64,000 nucleotides of DNA from Castellaniella sp040276065 (GCF_040276065.1 NZ_JBELOI010000008.1:145662-209661), one strand, 5' to 3'. Numbered from the stretch's first letter, positions 45,349 through 54,541 are shown. Translations and numbers: made by a program. Notes: a model not told the origin generated them from the letters alone.

Positions 45349-46989
45349 ATGAACCACTCATACGATGTACTGATCGTTGGCAGCGGCCTGGCGGGCCTGA
45401 CCGTCGCCCTCCACCTGGCAGCCGACAAAAAGGTTGCGGTCCTGTCTAAAAAAGCCCTGCTCGACGGAGCCAGCAATTGGGCGCAGGGCGGCATCGCCGC
45501 GGTGCTCGACTCCCAGGACAGCCACGATGAGCACATCGCCGACACCCTGGTGGCCGGCGCCGGCTTGTGCGATGAGGCGGCCACCCGCAGCATCGTCGAG
45601 GGTGGGCGCTCGGCAATCGACTGGCTCATCGATCTCGGCGTTCCGTTCACCCCCGACCAGGGTGCCGAACTGGGTTTTCACCTGACCCGCGAGGGTGGCC
45701 ACAGCCAGCGCCGGATCATCCATGCGGCCGATGAGACCGGCCACCTGGTGCAGGTCACGCTCGAGCAGCGGGTCCGCGCCCACCAGAACATCACCTTGCT
45801 CGAACACCACTCCGCCGTCGAGCTCATCACCAGCCGGATCCTCGGCGGTCCCAGGACACTCACGAACGAGAGCGCGCCCGCGCGCTGTCTGGGCGCCTAT
45901 GTGTACGACGAGGCCGGCGACACCGTGCACACCATCCTCGCGTCGCATGTGGTCCTCGCCACGGGCGGCGCGGGCAAGGTCTACCTGCACACCAGCAACC
46001 CCGACACTTCCACCGGCGATGGCATCGCCATGGCCTGGCGCGCCGGGTGCCGGGTGGCCAACATGGAGTTCATGCAGTTTCACCCCACCTGCATGTACCA
46101 CCCCAAGGCGAAATCATTCCTGATCTCCGAGGCGGTTCGCGGCGAGGGCGGGGTGCTGCGCCTGCCCGCGGGCGCCGGCGCCGAGGCGGGCAAGCGCTTC
46201 ATGCAGTGGCACGACGAACGGCTCGAGCTCGCGCCGCGCGACGTGGTGGCCCGGGCCATCGACTTCGAGATCAAAAAGCACGGCCTCACGCACGTCGAGC
46301 TGGACATCAGCCACCGCCCGCCAGAATTCATCCTCGAGCATTTTCCAACCATTCACGCCCGCTGCCTGGAATTCGGCATCGACATGACGCGCGGGCCCAT
46401 CCCGGTGGTGCCCGCCATGCACTTCACATGCGGGGGCGTGGTCATCGACATGAACGGGCGCACCGACATCCCCGGCCTGTATGCCGTTGGGGAAACCGGA
46501 TACACCGGCCTGCACGGAGCCAATCGCCTGGCCAGCAACTCCCTGCTCGAATGCCTGGTGATCGGACGCAATGTCGCGCACGACATCGACGGTCGCAAAG
46601 ACGCGCCACCGCGCCCGCACGGCGAGGTACCCGCCTGGGACGACAGCCGTGCGCGGGATTCCTCCGAGGCGGTCCTGGTCACGCATGCCTGGGACGAGGT
46701 GCGGCGGCTGATGTGGAATTACGTCGGCATCGTGCGCAGCCAAAAACGCCTTGGGCGCGCGCGCCAACGCATCGCCATGCTAGAACAGGAAATCGAGGAC
46801 TACTATCAGGCGCATCGCGTGACCAGCGACCTGCTGGAATGCCGCAATCTGATCGAGGTCGCGGCCCTGGTCGTGTCCAGCGCGCTGCTGCGCAAGGAAA
46901 GCCGTGGACTGCACTACTGCCTGGATTACCCATGGGTGTTGCCCAAGGCCTTGCCCACAGTGCTGACGCCCGAGGAGGACTTTCGCTAG
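45349..46989 (+). CDS. nadB: L-aspartate oxidase
   Basis: Flavoenzyme of 546 residues that makes iminoaspartate for NAD synthesis. FAD motifs are VLIVGSGLAGLTVALHLA, KKALLDGASNWAQGGIAAVLD and GLYAVGETGYTGLHGANRLA, and SNSLLECLVIG completes the family signature. The substrate block QFHPTCMYHPKAKSFLISEAVRGEGG includes the catalytic histidine and arginine. It may be transcribed from a promoter inside or after the repeat array. nadA and nadC converge on it from the other strand, so the de novo NAD pathway is complete here. Confidence 0.95.
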   Translation: MNHSYDVLIVGSGLAGLTVALHLAADKKVAVLSKKALLDGASNWAQGGIAAVLDSQDSHDEHIADTLVAGAGLCDEAATRSIVEGGRSAIDWLIDLGVPFTPDQGAELGFHLTREGGHSQRRIIHAADETGHLVQVTLEQRVRAHQNITLLEHHSAVELITSRILGGPRTLTNESAPARCLGAYVYDEAGDTVHTILASHVVLATGGAGKVYLHTSNPDTSTGDGIAMAWRAGCRVANMEFMQFHPTCMYHPKAKSFLISEAVRGEGGVLRLPAGAGAEAGKRFMQWHDERLELAPRDVVARAIDFEIKKHGLTHVELDISHRPPEFILEHFPTIHARCLEFGIDMTRGPIPVVPAMHFTCGGVVIDMNGRTDIPGLYAVGETGYTGLHGANRLASNSLLECLVIGRNVAHDIDGRKDAPPRPHGEVPAWDDSRARDSSEAVLVTHAWDEVRRLMWNYVGIVRSQKRLGRARQRIAMLEQEIEDYYQAHRVTSDLLECRNLIEVAALVVSSALLRKESRGLHYCLDYPWVLPKALPTVLTPEEDFR

Positions 46990-46996
46990 GCTCGCC

Positions 46997-48040
46997 TCAG
47001 CGGGAGGCGGCCTGAGTCCCGCAGGACGGGCAGAATCGGGCGAATGCGCTCTTGCGCGCCTTGCAGTGCCCACAACGATCGAAGAGCCCAATGCCGCAGT
47101 GCGGGCAGTAGTCGACTTGTGCATCGTTCAGGCTCACGGGGCGTTCGCAGCTCGGACAGACCCCTTTCGCCAGTCTGGTCAGCGCCACGTCATAAGCCAG
47201 CTCTTTGCGGCGTTCGCGGTCGGGTAGGGCCTCGGCCTGCTTCTGGCGTTCGAGATAGCGGCCGAGCGCGAGGACGGCGTAGCGTCCAATCAGAATCGTG
47301 AGCACAATGCCCACGATCGACCGTACGTAGCCGCCGTAGCTGGGCAAGTAGGGGACCAGTTCGACAAAGAAGGCGAATAGCGCAAAGAACACGAAGCCCC
47401 AGACAAAGGGCCACCAGGTGCCATGGCGTTTCTTGACGAACAACCAGCCGGCAGCGGCCAGCAGCGGCAGGGTGAGCAGCAGCCGGTACAGAAAGACGCG
47501 CAATTCCACGCGTACCTGCTCGGCCCGCATTTTCTCGCCGGCCGCGGCCCGCATGTCCCGCAAGCGCCCCTCGGCCGTGTCGGCCGCCTGGCGGGCGTCG
47601 AGTACCGCCTGCTGTTGTGTTTCGACGGCCTGCTGAGCGGCGCGCTCGGTCTGCTTGAGCGCATCCAGCGCCCGGGTGCGCGCCAGGAGCTCTGGATCGT
47701 GGTCCGGACGGTTGGTCACCGCGCGGGCGGCAAGCCAGTTGTCGTAGGTCTCGCGCGCGGCCAGATTGTCGTGGCGGGCTTTTTCGTACTGCAGGCGCGC
47801 CTGATCCAGGGCGCTCTGGCCCGTCTCCTGTGCCTGGCGCGCATCCTCTATCCTTGCCTGCAGGGCGTGCGCGGCAGGTTTGTCCGCGAGGAAATCCTCG
47901 AGTGTCAGGGGTGCTTCCACCCGGGGCAGGTCGCCGACGATTGCGCTGCCCAGGCCGATCAGGAAGCCGGCGAACACGAACGCCACCAGCCACAGGCCGC
48001 GGCGAAACCATTTTTCGGATAAGCGCAGCGCGCGGCTCAT
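46997..48040 (-). CDS. Membrane protein with coiled coil and double zinc ribbon
   Basis: Protein of 347 residues. There is an N-terminal membrane segment (LWLVAFVFAGFLIGLGSAIV, about 17-36), then a long Ala/Gln/Glu-rich coiled-coil stretch (about 55-175), then three membrane segments (about 180-270). The C-terminus has four CxxC knuckles: CPSC, CPHC, CGHC and CPSC, consistent with a double zinc ribbon. It lies 12 bases downstream of nadC and may be in the nadA-nadC operon. No known function is recognised. Confidence 0.75.
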   Translation of the reverse strand: MSRALRLSEKWFRRGLWLVAFVFAGFLIGLGSAIVGDLPRVEAPLTLEDFLADKPAAHALQARIEDARQAQETGQSALDQARLQYEKARHDNLAARETYDNWLAARAVTNRPDHDPELLARTRALDALKQTERAAQQAVETQQQAVLDARQAADTAEGRLRDMRAAAGEKMRAEQVRVELRVFLYRLLLTLPLLAAAGWLFVKKRHGTWWPFVWGFVFFALFAFFVELVPYLPSYGGYVRSIVGIVLTILIGRYAVLALGRYLERQKQAEALPDRERRKELAYDVALTRLAKGVCPSCERPVSLNDAQVDYCPHCGIGLFDRCGHCKARKSAFARFCPSCGTQAASR

Positions 48041-48052
48041 GTCGCGTCCAAG

Positions 48053-48928
48053 TCAGACAATGCGCATCGAGTAGTCGACGGCCTTGATGTCTTTAGTCAG
48101 GTTGCCGATTGAAATCCGGTCCACTCCGGTCTGGGCGATGGCACGGATGGTGTCGTGGGTGATCCCGCCCGAGGCCTCGAGCAGGGCGCGGCCCCGGTTG
48201 AAGCGCACGGCCTCGGTGAGATCCGCCAGGCTGAAATTGTCCAGCAGGATCGATGCGGCGCCGGCCTCGAGCGCCTGACCCAGTTCGTCCAGCGATTCCA
48301 CCTCGATCTGAACCGGGACGTCGTGGGGCAGGGCCATGGCGGTGCGCAGAGCCTGTCCGATCCCGCCCGCGGCGGCGATGTGGTTTTCCTTGATCAGCAC
48401 GCCGTCGTACAGCGCCAGGCGCTGGTTGCGCCCACCGCCGACGCGCACGGCGTACTTCTGGCCCAGGCGCAGGCCGGGAAGGGTCTTGCGTGTGTCGAGG
48501 ACACTCGCCCGCGTCCCCGCGACCAGGTCGACATAGCGCCGCGTGGCTGTCGCCACGCCCGAAAACATTTGCAGGAAATTCAGGGCGGTGCGTTCGGCCG
48601 TCAGCAGCGCGCGCGCCGGGCCGCGCAGGCGGCAGACAGTCGAGTCGGCCGCCATGGTGTCGCCTTCGGCGTAGAGCCACTCGATGCGGATGCCATCGTC
48701 GACCCGATGCATGACGGCCTCGAACCAGGGGGCGCCGCACAGAACCGCAGCCTCGCGCACGAAAACCCTGGCATCGTCAACCCGGTTTGCGGGGATCAGC
48801 AGGCCCGTCACGTCACCCGCGCCGATGTCCTCGGCGAGCGCGCGGTCGATGTTGGCGTCGAAGGAGGACTGCAGATCGGGCGGGAAGGGGGTGTGGGGGT
48901 TGCGCAGCGTGGAAGTCGGCGAACTCAT
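48053..48928 (-). CDS. nadC: Nicotinate-nucleotide pyrophosphorylase (quinolinate phosphoribosyltransferase)
   Basis: Enzyme of 291 residues that converts quinolinate and PRPP to nicotinate mononucleotide. Motifs are LAEDIGAGDVTGLLIPA, RTALNFLQMFSGVATATRRYVD, LDTRKTLPGLRLGQKYAVRVGGG and HRxGLYD-type NQRLALYDGVLIKENHI. The C-terminal EASGGITHDTIRAIAQTGVDRIS is typical. The start overlaps the nadA stop by four bases, so the two are co-translated. Confidence 0.96.
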   Translation of the reverse strand: MSSPTSTLRNPHTPFPPDLQSSFDANIDRALAEDIGAGDVTGLLIPANRVDDARVFVREAAVLCGAPWFEAVMHRVDDGIRIEWLYAEGDTMAADSTVCRLRGPARALLTAERTALNFLQMFSGVATATRRYVDLVAGTRASVLDTRKTLPGLRLGQKYAVRVGGGRNQRLALYDGVLIKENHIAAAGGIGQALRTAMALPHDVPVQIEVESLDELGQALEAGAASILLDNFSLADLTEAVRFNRGRALLEASGGITHDTIRAIAQTGVDRISIGNLTKDIKAVDYSMRIV

Positions 48929-50061
48929 GCGGGGCCCACCCCCGAGAACAGAGCCTGTTCACGGGCGAGGTCGGGGCCGGGGCGCACATTGCGCCCACGT
49001 TGCGCCGCGAAATCCAGCATGCGGTCGATACAGACTTTGGCCTTGCGACCCAGCGCCGGGTCCAGACGAACCTCGTTGTGGCCGAACTCGAGCGAGTCGG
49101 CCAGCCCCTTGAGCGAGTTCATGGCCATCCAGGGGCAGTGTGCGCAGCTCTTGCAGGTCGCCGATTCGCCCGCCGTGGGCGCGGCGAGGAAGGTTTTATC
49201 GGGCGCGGCCTGGCGCATCTTATGCAGCAGGCCCTGGTCGGTGGCGACGATGAAGGTCGAGGCCGAGGATTCCCGGACGGCGGCGAGCAGGCGTGAGGTG
49301 GATCCCACCACGTCGGCCTGGGCCACGACCGAGGCCGGGGATTCCGGATGGACCAGGACCAAGGCGTCGGGGTGCTCTTCGCGTAGCAGATCGAGTTCGA
49401 CACCCTTGAACTCGTCGTGCACCAGGCAAGACCCTTGCCATAGGACCATGTCCGCGCCCGTCTGGCGCTGGATGTAGCCGCCCAGGTGGCGGTCGGGCGC
49501 CCACAGGATCTTGTGTCCCTGGCGGTGCAGTTCGGCCACGATGTCCAGGCCGATCGACGAGGTCACCATCCAGTCGGCCTGCGCCTTGACCGCCGCGCTG
49601 GTGTTGGCGTAGACCACGACGATGCGGTCCGGGTACTGGGCGCGGAATTGCCGGAAGGCAATGGGGTCGCAGCCCAGATCCAGCGAACAGGTCGCGTCCA
49701 GATCGGGCATGATGATGCGTTTCTCGGGGCTGAGGATCTTGGCGGTCTCGCCCATGAATCGCACCCCGGCCACGACCAGAGTGCTGGCCGCGTGGTCGCG
49801 CCCGAAGCGGGCCATCTCGAGAGAATCCGACACGCAGCCGCCGGTTTCCTCGGCCAGGTCCTGGATGTCGGAATCCACATAGTAGTGCGCGACCAGCACG
49901 GCGTCGCGAGCCTGGAGCAGCGTGCGGATGCGGTTTTTCTGGAACTCGCGTTCCTTGGCGGACAGCGGCGGGTTGACCCTGGCCCAGGCTTCGGCGACGC
50001 CATGGGTACCGGTGGCCATGTCGGGCTGGTCGAATTCGATGATCTTGGTGCGGGATGACAT
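48925..50061 (-). CDS. nadA: Quinolinate synthase
   Basis: Iron-sulfur enzyme of 378 residues from the ATG at 50061 (MSSRTKIIEFDQPDMATG). It condenses iminoaspartate, made by NadB, with dihydroxyacetone phosphate. It has AHYYVDSDIQDLAEETGGCV, PDLDATCSLDLGCDP and TCKSCAHCPWMAMNSL, which hold the cysteines for the 4Fe-4S cluster. It is first in a nadA-nadC(-zinc ribbon) operon transcribed toward nadB. Confidence 0.95.
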   Translation of the reverse strand: MSSRTKIIEFDQPDMATGTHGVAEAWARVNPPLSAKEREFQKNRIRTLLQARDAVLVAHYYVDSDIQDLAEETGGCVSDSLEMARFGRDHAASTLVVAGVRFMGETAKILSPEKRIIMPDLDATCSLDLGCDPIAFRQFRAQYPDRIVVVYANTSAAVKAQADWMVTSSIGLDIVAELHRQGHKILWAPDRHLGGYIQRQTGADMVLWQGSCLVHDEFKGVELDLLREEHPDALVLVHPESPASVVAQADVVGSTSRLLAAVRESSASTFIVATDQGLLHKMRQAAPDKTFLAAPTAGESATCKSCAHCPWMAMNSLKGLADSLEFGHNEVRLDPALGRKAKVCIDRMLDFAAQRGRNVRPGPDLAREQALFSGVGPA

Positions 50062-50164
50062 GATGCGTAATGAGAATGTCACGAGGGGAACTTCCATCAT
50101 ACGTCAAAAGGGGGCGGCGACGGCAGGCGGGCGCCACGGCGAGTGAGGATATCGCCGGACAGGC

Positions 50165-50170
50165 TATAAT
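50165..50170 (+). promoter_or_regulatory. Candidate -10 element for the manganese exporter transcript
   Basis: A perfect TATAAT lies just upstream of the riboswitch aptamer, putting the likely start near 50177. No good -35 is seen at the usual distance, so only the -10 is called. Confidence 0.55.
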
Positions 50171-50180
50171 TCCGCCGCAC

Positions 50181-50290
50181 CCGTCATCGGGGAGTAGCCG
50201 CTGCGCATCCGTGCGCAGGCACGCGTCAACACACTTGGCCATCCGGCCGTGGCGCGTGCAGCTTCGGGCCTGGCAAGACCTTTGACTGCG
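50181..50290 (+). ncRNA. yybP-ykoY manganese riboswitch
   Basis: The two conserved loop motifs of this class are present: GGGGAGTAGCCGC at 50189-50201 and GCAAGACCTTTG at 50273-50284. GTCAACACACTTGGCC (50225-50240) and GCTTCGGGCCTG lie between them at the expected places. These riboswitches bind Mn2+ and switch on exporters. The next gene, at 50352, is a GDT1/UPF0016 membrane protein, a typical target. The boundaries of the paired stems are approximate. Confidence 0.88.
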
Positions 50291-50351
50291 TCGTTCCACC
50301 GCAAGGGGCCGGGGGGTGACGTAGTCGCGTCAGCCCCCGATCAAACCCGAC

Positions 50352-50927
50352 ATGGATGCATTCCTGATTTCCACCGGAATCGTCGCCCTGAGCGAAATGG
50401 GCGACAAGACACAGTTGCTGGCCATCGTCCTGGCTGCGCGCTTCAAGCGCCCCTGGACTATTTGCCTGGGCATCCTGCTGGCCACCCTGGCCAACCATGC
50501 GTTGGCGGGTCTGCTGGGCATCGGCGCGGCCCACCTCATGGGTCCGCAGGTCTTGCGCTGGACGGTCGGCCTGTCGATGCTGGCCATGGCGGGCTGGCTG
50601 TTGATTCCCGACAGAATCGACGAGAAAGTGGCCCGCCCCGCGCATGGCCTGGTGGGGGTCCTGGGCGCCACCCTGACGATGTTCTTTCTCGCCGAGATGG
50701 GCGACAAGACCCAAATCGCGACGATCGCTCTGGCGGCGCGCTATGACGCCTTGGTGGCGGTGGTCTGTGGCACCACGGCGGGGATGATGCTGGCCAACGC
50801 CCCCGCCGTGTTCCTCGGAGAAGCCATCGCCAGGCGTGTGCCGATGCGCCTGGTGCACGGCATCGCCGCGGCCGTCTTCGCCGTCCTGGGCGTCCTCACG
50901 CTGCTCGACGTCGGCCATCTCTTTTGA
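50352..50927 (+). CDS. GDT1/TMEM165 family (UPF0016) manganese exporter
   Basis: Membrane protein of 191 residues with six hydrophobic segments in two repeats. Each repeat carries the family motif: ALSEMGDKTQLLAIVLAARF (about 12-31) and FLAEMGDKTQIATIALAARY (about 112-131). The ExGDKT residues line the cation path. Bacterial members export manganese. The yybP-ykoY riboswitch in its leader strongly supports Mn2+ efflux, acting to protect against Mn excess. Confidence 0.92.
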   Translation: MDAFLISTGIVALSEMGDKTQLLAIVLAARFKRPWTICLGILLATLANHALAGLLGIGAAHLMGPQVLRWTVGLSMLAMAGWLLIPDRIDEKVARPAHGLVGVLGATLTMFFLAEMGDKTQIATIALAARYDALVAVVCGTTAGMMLANAPAVFLGEAIARRVPMRLVHGIAAAVFAVLGVLTLLDVGHLF

Positions 50928-51186
50928 TCTGAGCTGATCCGCGTTGATTCGAGCACACGCCCGGCGCCGGAAGCCGCCTGGTGCGGTCTTCTCCGCATCT
51001 ACCATATAGATGGTATGGGCCCTGATTGTTGATGATTCAACCGGAAAAATAGGTTACGATTTTCGGCATCCCATGGGTTCACGGCAAAGCATGACGCGGC
51101 ACGCCACGCGCCGAGAGCGGCCTTGCAGGTCATGGCCTCTTGGGCGCCTGTCTGCGAACCGGCCTTGTGGAAAACTGGAGAAGCTA

Positions 51187-53427
51187 TTGAAGAAGTCACT
51201 CCCGACATTGCTTGCCGCGGCCTCGGCGACGCTGATTCTCGCCGCCTGCGACGGCGGCGGTTCCGGCGGGCTGGCGTCCAACGCGCCGCCTCCCGCGTCA
51301 CAGACCCCAAACATTCTCTTCGTCATCATGGACGACGTCGGGATCGACCAGATGGCGTCCTTTGGCTACGGCGGCCTGACCGCGCCCACTTTGCCCAATA
51401 TGGACGCGGTGGCCAAGGCCGGAGTGCGGTTCCGCAATACCTGGTCCATGCCGGAATGCTCGCCGGGGCGCGCGGCGTTCTTCGTGGGCCGCTATCCCAT
51501 CCGCACCAATATCTACCAGGCCATCGGGCCGGCCGACCTGGCCAACTCACAGTTGTCGCCCTACGACATGACCGCGCCCAAGATGCTCAAGGAGGCCAAT
51601 TACGAGAGCGCGATGTTCGGCAAGTTCCACCTGGCTGGGCCTGAGCACAACCAGGCCGAAAACGCCACGCCCAGCGTCCTGGGTTGGGATTATTTCTATG
51701 GCTGGATCGGCGGCCTGCCAGGTTCGATCGACACCCAGGCAGGGGATGATGGCAACGCCCTGAAAACCTATCAGTGCGGCTTCGTGCCAGGCAATGGGGG
51801 GGTCGCCGGTCCCGGCATCGGCGTCGGCGACGTCAATGCCGGGGCCTGCCGCTACGCCGACAATAGCTGCTCAATGATCCGGCGCACTGACCTGCGGCAG
51901 GATCCGGCCGGGCTGCAGTGCCTGGACTCCGGGGGCATTTTCGTGCCCGGGCAGACCTGCGCCGCCGCGGCGCCGGCGTCCCTCCAGTTCGATCGCCAGA
52001 ACGGCTATTACGTTTCGCCTCTGGTCATCATCGACGGCGGCACAGTCGAGGAAGTCCCGCTGACCGATCCGCGGGCACGGGGCTACCGCACGCGCATCGA
52101 GACCGATGCAGCGATCAACTGGATCAAATCCCGCCCGGCGTCCCGGCCCTGGATGGCGACGGTCAGCTACAGCGCGCCCCACACCCCCTGGCAGCAGCCG
52201 CCCGGCGAGCTGCTGGCCGGCGGGCTGTCGGTCACCGGCAACCTGAGCTGCACGGACACGGGGCCGGGCCGCATCATCCAGAACGAGATGACCGAGGCCA
52301 TGGACACCGAGTTCGGGCGCCTGCTGGTCGAGACCGGTCTGGCGCGCCGAGCCGCGGACGGCAGCCTGCTCTACGATCCCAAGGCCAGCAACACCGTCAT
52401 CGTGATCGTCGGCGACAACGGCACCTTGGGCTCGGCGGTTAAGACGCCATTTCAAACAGATAGGGCCAAGGGCACCGCCTACCAGACCGGCGTCTGGGAT
52501 CCTCTGATCATCGCCGGGCCGCAGGTCGCGCAGCCCGACCGCGACGTCGAGCACATGGTCAATACCGTGGACCTGTTCCAGTTCTTTGGCGAGGTGGCGG
52601 GCATCGACGCGCATCAGGCTGTACCGCGCACCATCGATTCGGTGGGTATCCTGCCCTACCTCAAGGATCCGGGCCAAGGCAGCCTGCGCACCATCAACTT
52701 CACCATCGGCGGCTACAACACACAGGCCAACGGCGGGCGCAACGGGCCATGCGTGATCTCGGGCAGTTGCACCCAGATTCCGATCTCCAAGAGTGTCTGC
52801 GAAGACAACCAGGGGGCCTGGTGGGGATCGGGGTACGACGATCCGTCGGTCGTGGACAACGGCGGCACCGGCTATCTCAGTTGTGCGGCCGTCAATGAGG
52901 CGCTCGACGGCGCTGGCGAACCGATGATCACCATCCTGCCGGAAATTTCGGCGGCGATCCGCAACGACAAATACAAGCTGGTCGAAAATACGGTCCAGAC
53001 CTATATCCCGGGCACCGGGATTGTTGACCCGGTCGTCACCAAGGAGTTCTATGCGGTCGACCAGGCCGTGCCGACGCCCAAACTCGACAATGACGACGTC
53101 ATATTGTGGAAGAGCGGGGATCCGGACTTGCCGGCAGGGGAGGCCAAGGCCGCGCTCGACGCGCTGAACACCAAGTTCAACGAGATGATGGCGTCCAACC
53201 CACCGTGCCCGGGGGACGGCAACTGGGATGGCGTGGTCGACAGCCGCGACACAGCCGATTGGGCGCGGATCAACAAGGACTGGGGGCTGTCCAGCGTGTA
53301 CGACTTCGTGTTCGCGGGTCCGCCCGCCGATGACACCAAGCGCGACGGGATCACCGACGGCGCCGACCAGGCGGTCATCGACGCCAATATGAACGTCACC
53401 TGCGACCGCAGCCATGGCCTCTATTGA
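51187..53427 (+). CDS. Lipoprotein sulfatase (formylglycine-dependent) with C-terminal dockerin-like repeats
   Basis: Sulfatase of 746 residues from a TTG at 51187, chosen because GGAGA lies seven bases before it and a lipoprotein signal follows (LLAAASATLILAAC, Cys21). The core has the metal site NILFVIMDDVGIDQMASFG, the active-site motif ECSPGRAAFFVGRYP with Cys91 as the formylglycine residue, and IVGDNGTLGSAVKTPF. The end has two EF-hand-like loops, DGNWDGVVDSRDTADW and DTKRDGITDGADQAVID, resembling a dockerin. It overlaps the gene for a formylglycine-generating enzyme by 14 bases. The substrate is unknown. Confidence 0.87.
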   Translation: MKKSLPTLLAAASATLILAACDGGGSGGLASNAPPPASQTPNILFVIMDDVGIDQMASFGYGGLTAPTLPNMDAVAKAGVRFRNTWSMPECSPGRAAFFVGRYPIRTNIYQAIGPADLANSQLSPYDMTAPKMLKEANYESAMFGKFHLAGPEHNQAENATPSVLGWDYFYGWIGGLPGSIDTQAGDDGNALKTYQCGFVPGNGGVAGPGIGVGDVNAGACRYADNSCSMIRRTDLRQDPAGLQCLDSGGIFVPGQTCAAAAPASLQFDRQNGYYVSPLVIIDGGTVEEVPLTDPRARGYRTRIETDAAINWIKSRPASRPWMATVSYSAPHTPWQQPPGELLAGGLSVTGNLSCTDTGPGRIIQNEMTEAMDTEFGRLLVETGLARRAADGSLLYDPKASNTVIVIVGDNGTLGSAVKTPFQTDRAKGTAYQTGVWDPLIIAGPQVAQPDRDVEHMVNTVDLFQFFGEVAGIDAHQAVPRTIDSVGILPYLKDPGQGSLRTINFTIGGYNTQANGGRNGPCVISGSCTQIPISKSVCEDNQGAWWGSGYDDPSVVDNGGTGYLSCAAVNEALDGAGEPMITILPEISAAIRNDKYKLVENTVQTYIPGTGIVDPVVTKEFYAVDQAVPTPKLDNDDVILWKSGDPDLPAGEAKAALDALNTKFNEMMASNPPCPGDGNWDGVVDSRDTADWARINKDWGLSSVYDFVFAGPPADDTKRDGITDGADQAVIDANMNVTCDRSHGLY

Positions 53428-54541
53428 TCGACGCCGCCGCCTGCTGGCGGCGAGCGGCGTGGTACTCGCGGTGGCGCTGGCGGGCGGGGCCTTCGCCTGG
53501 TCCGCCCGCCCAGCGTCGGCTCCCGCCACCCCCGTGGCGATCCTGGGCGATGGCGCCTCGACGCCGGCGGGCATGGCCTGGATCCCGCCGGGCGAATTCC
53601 TCATGGGCAGCGACAGCAAGCTCGCCCAGCATAACGAGCGGCCCGCGCATCGGGTCGCGCTGCCAGGCTTCTGGATCGATGTCACGCACGTCACCAACGA
53701 TCAGTTCGCCGAGTTCGTGCGCGCCACCGGCTATGTGAGCACGGCCGAGCGCAAGCCCGACTGGGACACCATCCGCGTGCAATTGCCGCCCGGGACGCCG
53801 CGTCCCCCAGACGAGGTGCTCGTGCCGGGCGGCATGGTCTTCGTCGGCACGCAAGTGCCGGTCAATCTGCGTGATTACACCCAGTGGTGGCGCTACGTGC
53901 CCGGGGCCGACTGGCGCCACCCGCAAGGGCCGGGCAGTTCGATCGAGGACAAGGGCGACCATCCCGTGGTCCAGGTGTCGTACGAGGATGCGCTCGCCTA
54001 TGCGCATTGGGCTGGCAAGCGCCTGCCGACCGAGGCCGAGTGGGAGTACGCCGCGCGCGGCGGGCTGGAGCAGGCCGACTATGTCTGGGGCGAGGAGCCC
54101 TTGCCGGACGGGCGGATGCAGGCCAATTACTGGGACGTGCGCCAGCGCAGTTTCCCCGTGGTGAATACGGCACCCGCCGGCGTGCCGGGGACGTCGCCCG
54201 TGGGTTCGTTCGCCCCCAACGGCTACGGCCTGGAGGACATGACGGGGAACGCCTGGCAATGGGTCGCCGACCGCTATCGGGCCGATTATTTCGCCTTGCA
54301 GGCGAAGGCGGGCGATGGTCCGATCGACAACCCCAAGGGACCGGAGGATTCCTTCGACCCCTCGATGTACGGAATGCCGGCGGATGCGCCCAAGCGCGTC
54401 ATCCGTGGCGGCTCGTTCCTGTGCAACGAGTCCTACTGCCTGTCGTACCGGCCCAGCGCCCGCCGCGGCTCGGACCCGTATTCGCCGATGTCGCACCTGG
54501 GGTTCCGGCTGGCCAAGGACGCACCGTCACCGGCATCCTGA
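53414..54541 (+). CDS. Exported formylglycine-generating enzyme family protein
   Basis: Protein of 375 residues of the FGE-sulfatase (SUMF1) family that oxidises the sulfatase cysteine to formylglycine. Motifs are GMAWIPPGEFLMGSD, HRVALPGFWIDVTHVTNDQF, KRLPTEAEWEYAARGG, and the copper-binding pair Cys337 and Cys342 in RGGSFLCNESYCLSYRPSAR, nearly the human numbering. The N-terminus (DRRRRLLAASGVVLAVALAGG) is an export signal or anchor with an arginine run, possibly Tat-type. The gene overlaps the sulfatase gene by 14 bases, so partner and enzyme are made together. Confidence 0.9.
   Translation: MASIDRRRRLLAASGVVLAVALAGGAFAWSARPASAPATPVAILGDGASTPAGMAWIPPGEFLMGSDSKLAQHNERPAHRVALPGFWIDVTHVTNDQFAEFVRATGYVSTAERKPDWDTIRVQLPPGTPRPPDEVLVPGGMVFVGTQVPVNLRDYTQWWRYVPGADWRHPQGPGSSIEDKGDHPVVQVSYEDALAYAHWAGKRLPTEAEWEYAARGGLEQADYVWGEEPLPDGRMQANYWDVRQRSFPVVNTAPAGVPGTSPVGSFAPNGYGLEDMTGNAWQWVADRYRADYFALQAKAGDGPIDNPKGPEDSFDPSMYGMPADAPKRVIRGGSFLCNESYCLSYRPSARRGSDPYSPMSHLGFRLAKDAPSPAS

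Noticed and set aside
44862..45650. Repeated 26-residue peptide encoded by the array on either strand
   Set aside because: The 78-base period keeps several frames open at once. The peptide is Arg/Ser/Ala-rich, differs by frame, and no start signal supports it. The array is better read as non-coding repeats.
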